From NCBI GenBank assembly GCA_963713965.1, contig OY970217.1:1116001-1180000 (forward strand): a stretch of DNA of 64,000 nt, written 5' to 3'. Below are positions 62,456 to 64,000 of the stretch, one piece after another. The position numbers and the translations under genes are program-made. Each line of letters begins with the position of its first letter. Within the stretch, counting starts at the first letter, position 1. Source of the stretch: CALAGB01 sp963713965 (GTDB taxonomy: Bacteria; Chloroflexota; Chloroflexia; Thermomicrobiales; Thermomicrobiaceae). The notes below the pieces were generated by a model. It saw nothing but the letters and a program-made list of their open reading frames with translations, searched no databases and was not told where the DNA came from.

Positions 62456-64000
62456 CGCTTGCTGATCACCTCATCCACGGCGGCCGGATTCTCTAGCGCC
62501 GACAGATCACCGAGATCGTCCGCGCCCAGGTATTTGGCACGGATGACACGGCGCATGATCTTGGCGTTACGAGTACGTGGCAGATCCGTCACGAAGTTGA
62601 TCGAGTCGGGACGCAGCGGGCGGCCGAGACGACGTGTCACGCCGTCGAGAATCTCCTGCTGAAGCCCGTCAGAAGGCTCGTGACCCTCGCGCAAGATGGC
62701 AAAGACGACGATCTTCTCTCCTTTGAGCTCATCTGGGACGCCGATGGCCGCCGCCTCGCGCACGGCTGGGTGCGCCACCGCCGCCGACTCCACCTCGGCC
62801 GGTCCAACGCGCTTGCCAGCCGTCTTGATGGTGTCGTCCGACCGGCCCAGGATGTACCAAAAGCCGTCCTCGTCGATGAGTGACCAATCACCGTGAACCC
62901 AGATCCCGTCCCAACGCGACCAGTAGGTCCCAACATAGCGGTCCGGATCTCGCCAAAATCCGTTCGTCATGCCGACCCACGGACCGCGAATGACAAGCTC
63001 ACCCACCTCACCACGCACCGAGCGCCCTTCAGCGTCGACCACATCGGCCGCCATACCGGGAACGGCGCCAGTAAAGGAGCATGGTTTCTGAGGCTTGATC
63101 GTTACGCAGCCGACGATTCCGCCGCCAATCTCCGTGCCGCCGGAATAGTTGATAATCGGACAGCGTTTTTGGCCAGGCACACTAAAGAGCCAGTTCCACG
63201 GGCCTGGATTCCAGGGCTCCCCGGTCGATCCGAAGACGCGCAGACTGCTCAGGTCGTGCCGCGTGACCCACTCGTCCCCTTTGCTCATCAGTGCTCGGAT
63301 GGCGGTCGGGGAGACACCCAGGACCGAGGCGCGGTGCCGTTCGACGAGATCCCAGAGCCGATCCGGCTGGGGATAATCGGGCGTCCCTTCATACAGCATC
63401 AGTGAAGCGCCAAGAATCAAAGCGCCCTCGATAGCCCAGGGACCCATCATCCAGCCGAGGTCCGTGATCCAAAAGAGGACGTCGTCCTGCTGCAGATCGA
63501 AACAAAAGGCGAGATCATGCGCCGCCTTGATCGGGAATCCGGCATGGACGTGGACCGCTCCCTTGGGGCGGCCGGTCGTTCCGGACGTGTAGATGATCAT
63601 ATAGGGGTCACTGGCGTCGGTGCGCACCGTCTCGAATTCCGGCGACTGGTCGGCGACCGCGTCATGCCACCAGACGTCGCGCTCTCCGTTCCAGGGAATG
63701 TCCTGTCCGACATGTCGATAGACCAGGACTCGCTCAACGCACCCAGACAACTCCACCGCCTCGTCAGCCGTCTCCTTCATGGGAATGACGCGACCGCGTC
63801 GGTAGAATCCATCGGCCGTAATCAACAGACGAGCGTTGCAGTCTCGAAGTCGCACAGCGGCGGCATCGCCACCGTAGCCGGAGAAGATGGGGATGAAGAC
63901 CGCGCCGACCTTGGCGCAGGCGAGTGTCGCGACGGCGGTCTCCGGCAACATCGGCAGGAAGATGCCAACCCGATCTCCTTTTTCAATGCCTAATCTTGTA
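62452..64000 (-). CDS. Acyl-CoA synthetase (acetyl-CoA synthetase-like), truncated at the window edge
   Basis: At least 516 residues; the frame stays open to base 64000 and the 5' part is outside the window. AMP-binding motifs are YTSGTTGRPKG near residue 140 of the visible part, GDWSLIDEDGFWYILGRSDD and the catalytic-lysine region LPRTRNAKIMRR near the end. The sequence is closest to acetyl/propionyl-CoA synthetase. Specificity is not fixed by the visible part. Confidence 0.88.
   Translation of the reverse strand, partial: TRLGIEKGDRVGIFLPMLPETAVATLACAKVGAVFIPIFSGYGGDAAAVRLRDCNARLLITADGFYRRGRVIPMKETADEAVELSGCVERVLVYRHVGQDIPWNGERDVWWHDAVADQSPEFETVRTDASDPYMIIYTSGTTGRPKGAVHVHAGFPIKAAHDLAFCFDLQQDDVLFWITDLGWMMGPWAIEGALILGASLMLYEGTPDYPQPDRLWDLVERHRASVLGVSPTAIRALMSKGDEWVTRHDLSSLRVFGSTGEPWNPGPWNWLFSVPGQKRCPIINYSGGTEIGGGIVGCVTIKPQKPCSFTGAVPGMAADVVDAEGRSVRGEVGELVIRGPWVGMTNGFWRDPDRYVGTYWSRWDGIWVHGDWSLIDEDGFWYILGRSDDTIKTAGKRVGPAEVESAAVAHPAVREAAAIGVPDELKGEKIVVFAILREGHEPSDGLQQEILDGVTRRLGRPLRPDSINFVTDLPRTRNAKIMRRVIRAKYLGADDLGDLSALENPAAVDEVISKR

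Overview
The window looks like a chromosomal segment of a GC-rich, free-living, aerobic bacterium, most likely a member of the Chloroflexota (Thermomicrobia-like). That placement is an inference from gene content: an alternative complex III operon, a transaldolase-glucose-6-phosphate isomerase fusion linked to zwf-opcA-pgl, Tat-type lipoprotein solute-binding proteins, and GTAGGGG-type interspersed palindromes. No rRNA, tRNA or CRISPR array was seen.

Layout. 1-8428 (minus): terminator and respiratory alternative complex III operon (small membrane protein, actA, actB in two pieces, actC, actF, actD, actE). 8429-8862: divergent control region with a perfect TGTGA-N6-TCACA dyad. 8863-10482 (plus): a hypothetical gene and a ureohydrolase that resembles the guanidine-hydrolase branch more than classical agmatinase. 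10483-16300: a repeat, a small gene, a helicase-associated-domain protein and, on the minus strand, an operon tauE-like / kinase-like / ECF sigma / anti-sigma-zinc-finger fused to O6-alkylguanine-DNA alkyltransferase. 16357-26219: a ThDP enzyme, a giant M14-type carboxypeptidase, DUF420, an ABC exporter and a sulfite-oxidase-type molybdoenzyme. 26380-36163: an operator-like pair of palindromes, the oxidative pentose phosphate operon (tal-pgi, zwf, opcA, pgl), a PIG-L deacetylase and nadC with a NUDIX gene. 36318-46957: SDR, VKOR-like/SPW protein, pyruvate-oxidase-like enzyme, DinB, a PPC/DUF296 protein overlapping a GlcD-GlcF fusion, and an enolase-superfamily enzyme beside a sensory-rhodopsin-transducer-like protein. 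47344-52982: LCP-family protein, an IS110-family element with a strongly structured noncoding left flank and palindromes at its right, an MBL hydrolase and an ABC exporter. 53076-56164: second ECF sigma/anti-sigma pair beside an HtrA protease. 57172-61535: two tandem, closely similar oligopeptide-type solute-binding lipoproteins without permeases. 61671-64000: DUF309, a hypothetical gene and a truncated acyl-CoA synthetase running off the right edge.

The most novel candidate is the sigma factor / anti-sigma-alkyltransferase pair at 13317-14584. The zinc-finger anti-sigma domain and a complete suicide alkyltransferase share one polypeptide, whose start overlaps the sigma stop. This suggests a transcription switch that reads DNA alkylation damage directly. 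Other items worth testing are the candidate IS110 bridge RNA, the guanidine-hydrolase-like enzyme, the sensory-rhodopsin-transducer homologue beside a sugar-acid-dehydratase-like enzyme, and the duplicated binding proteins with hairpin leaders.
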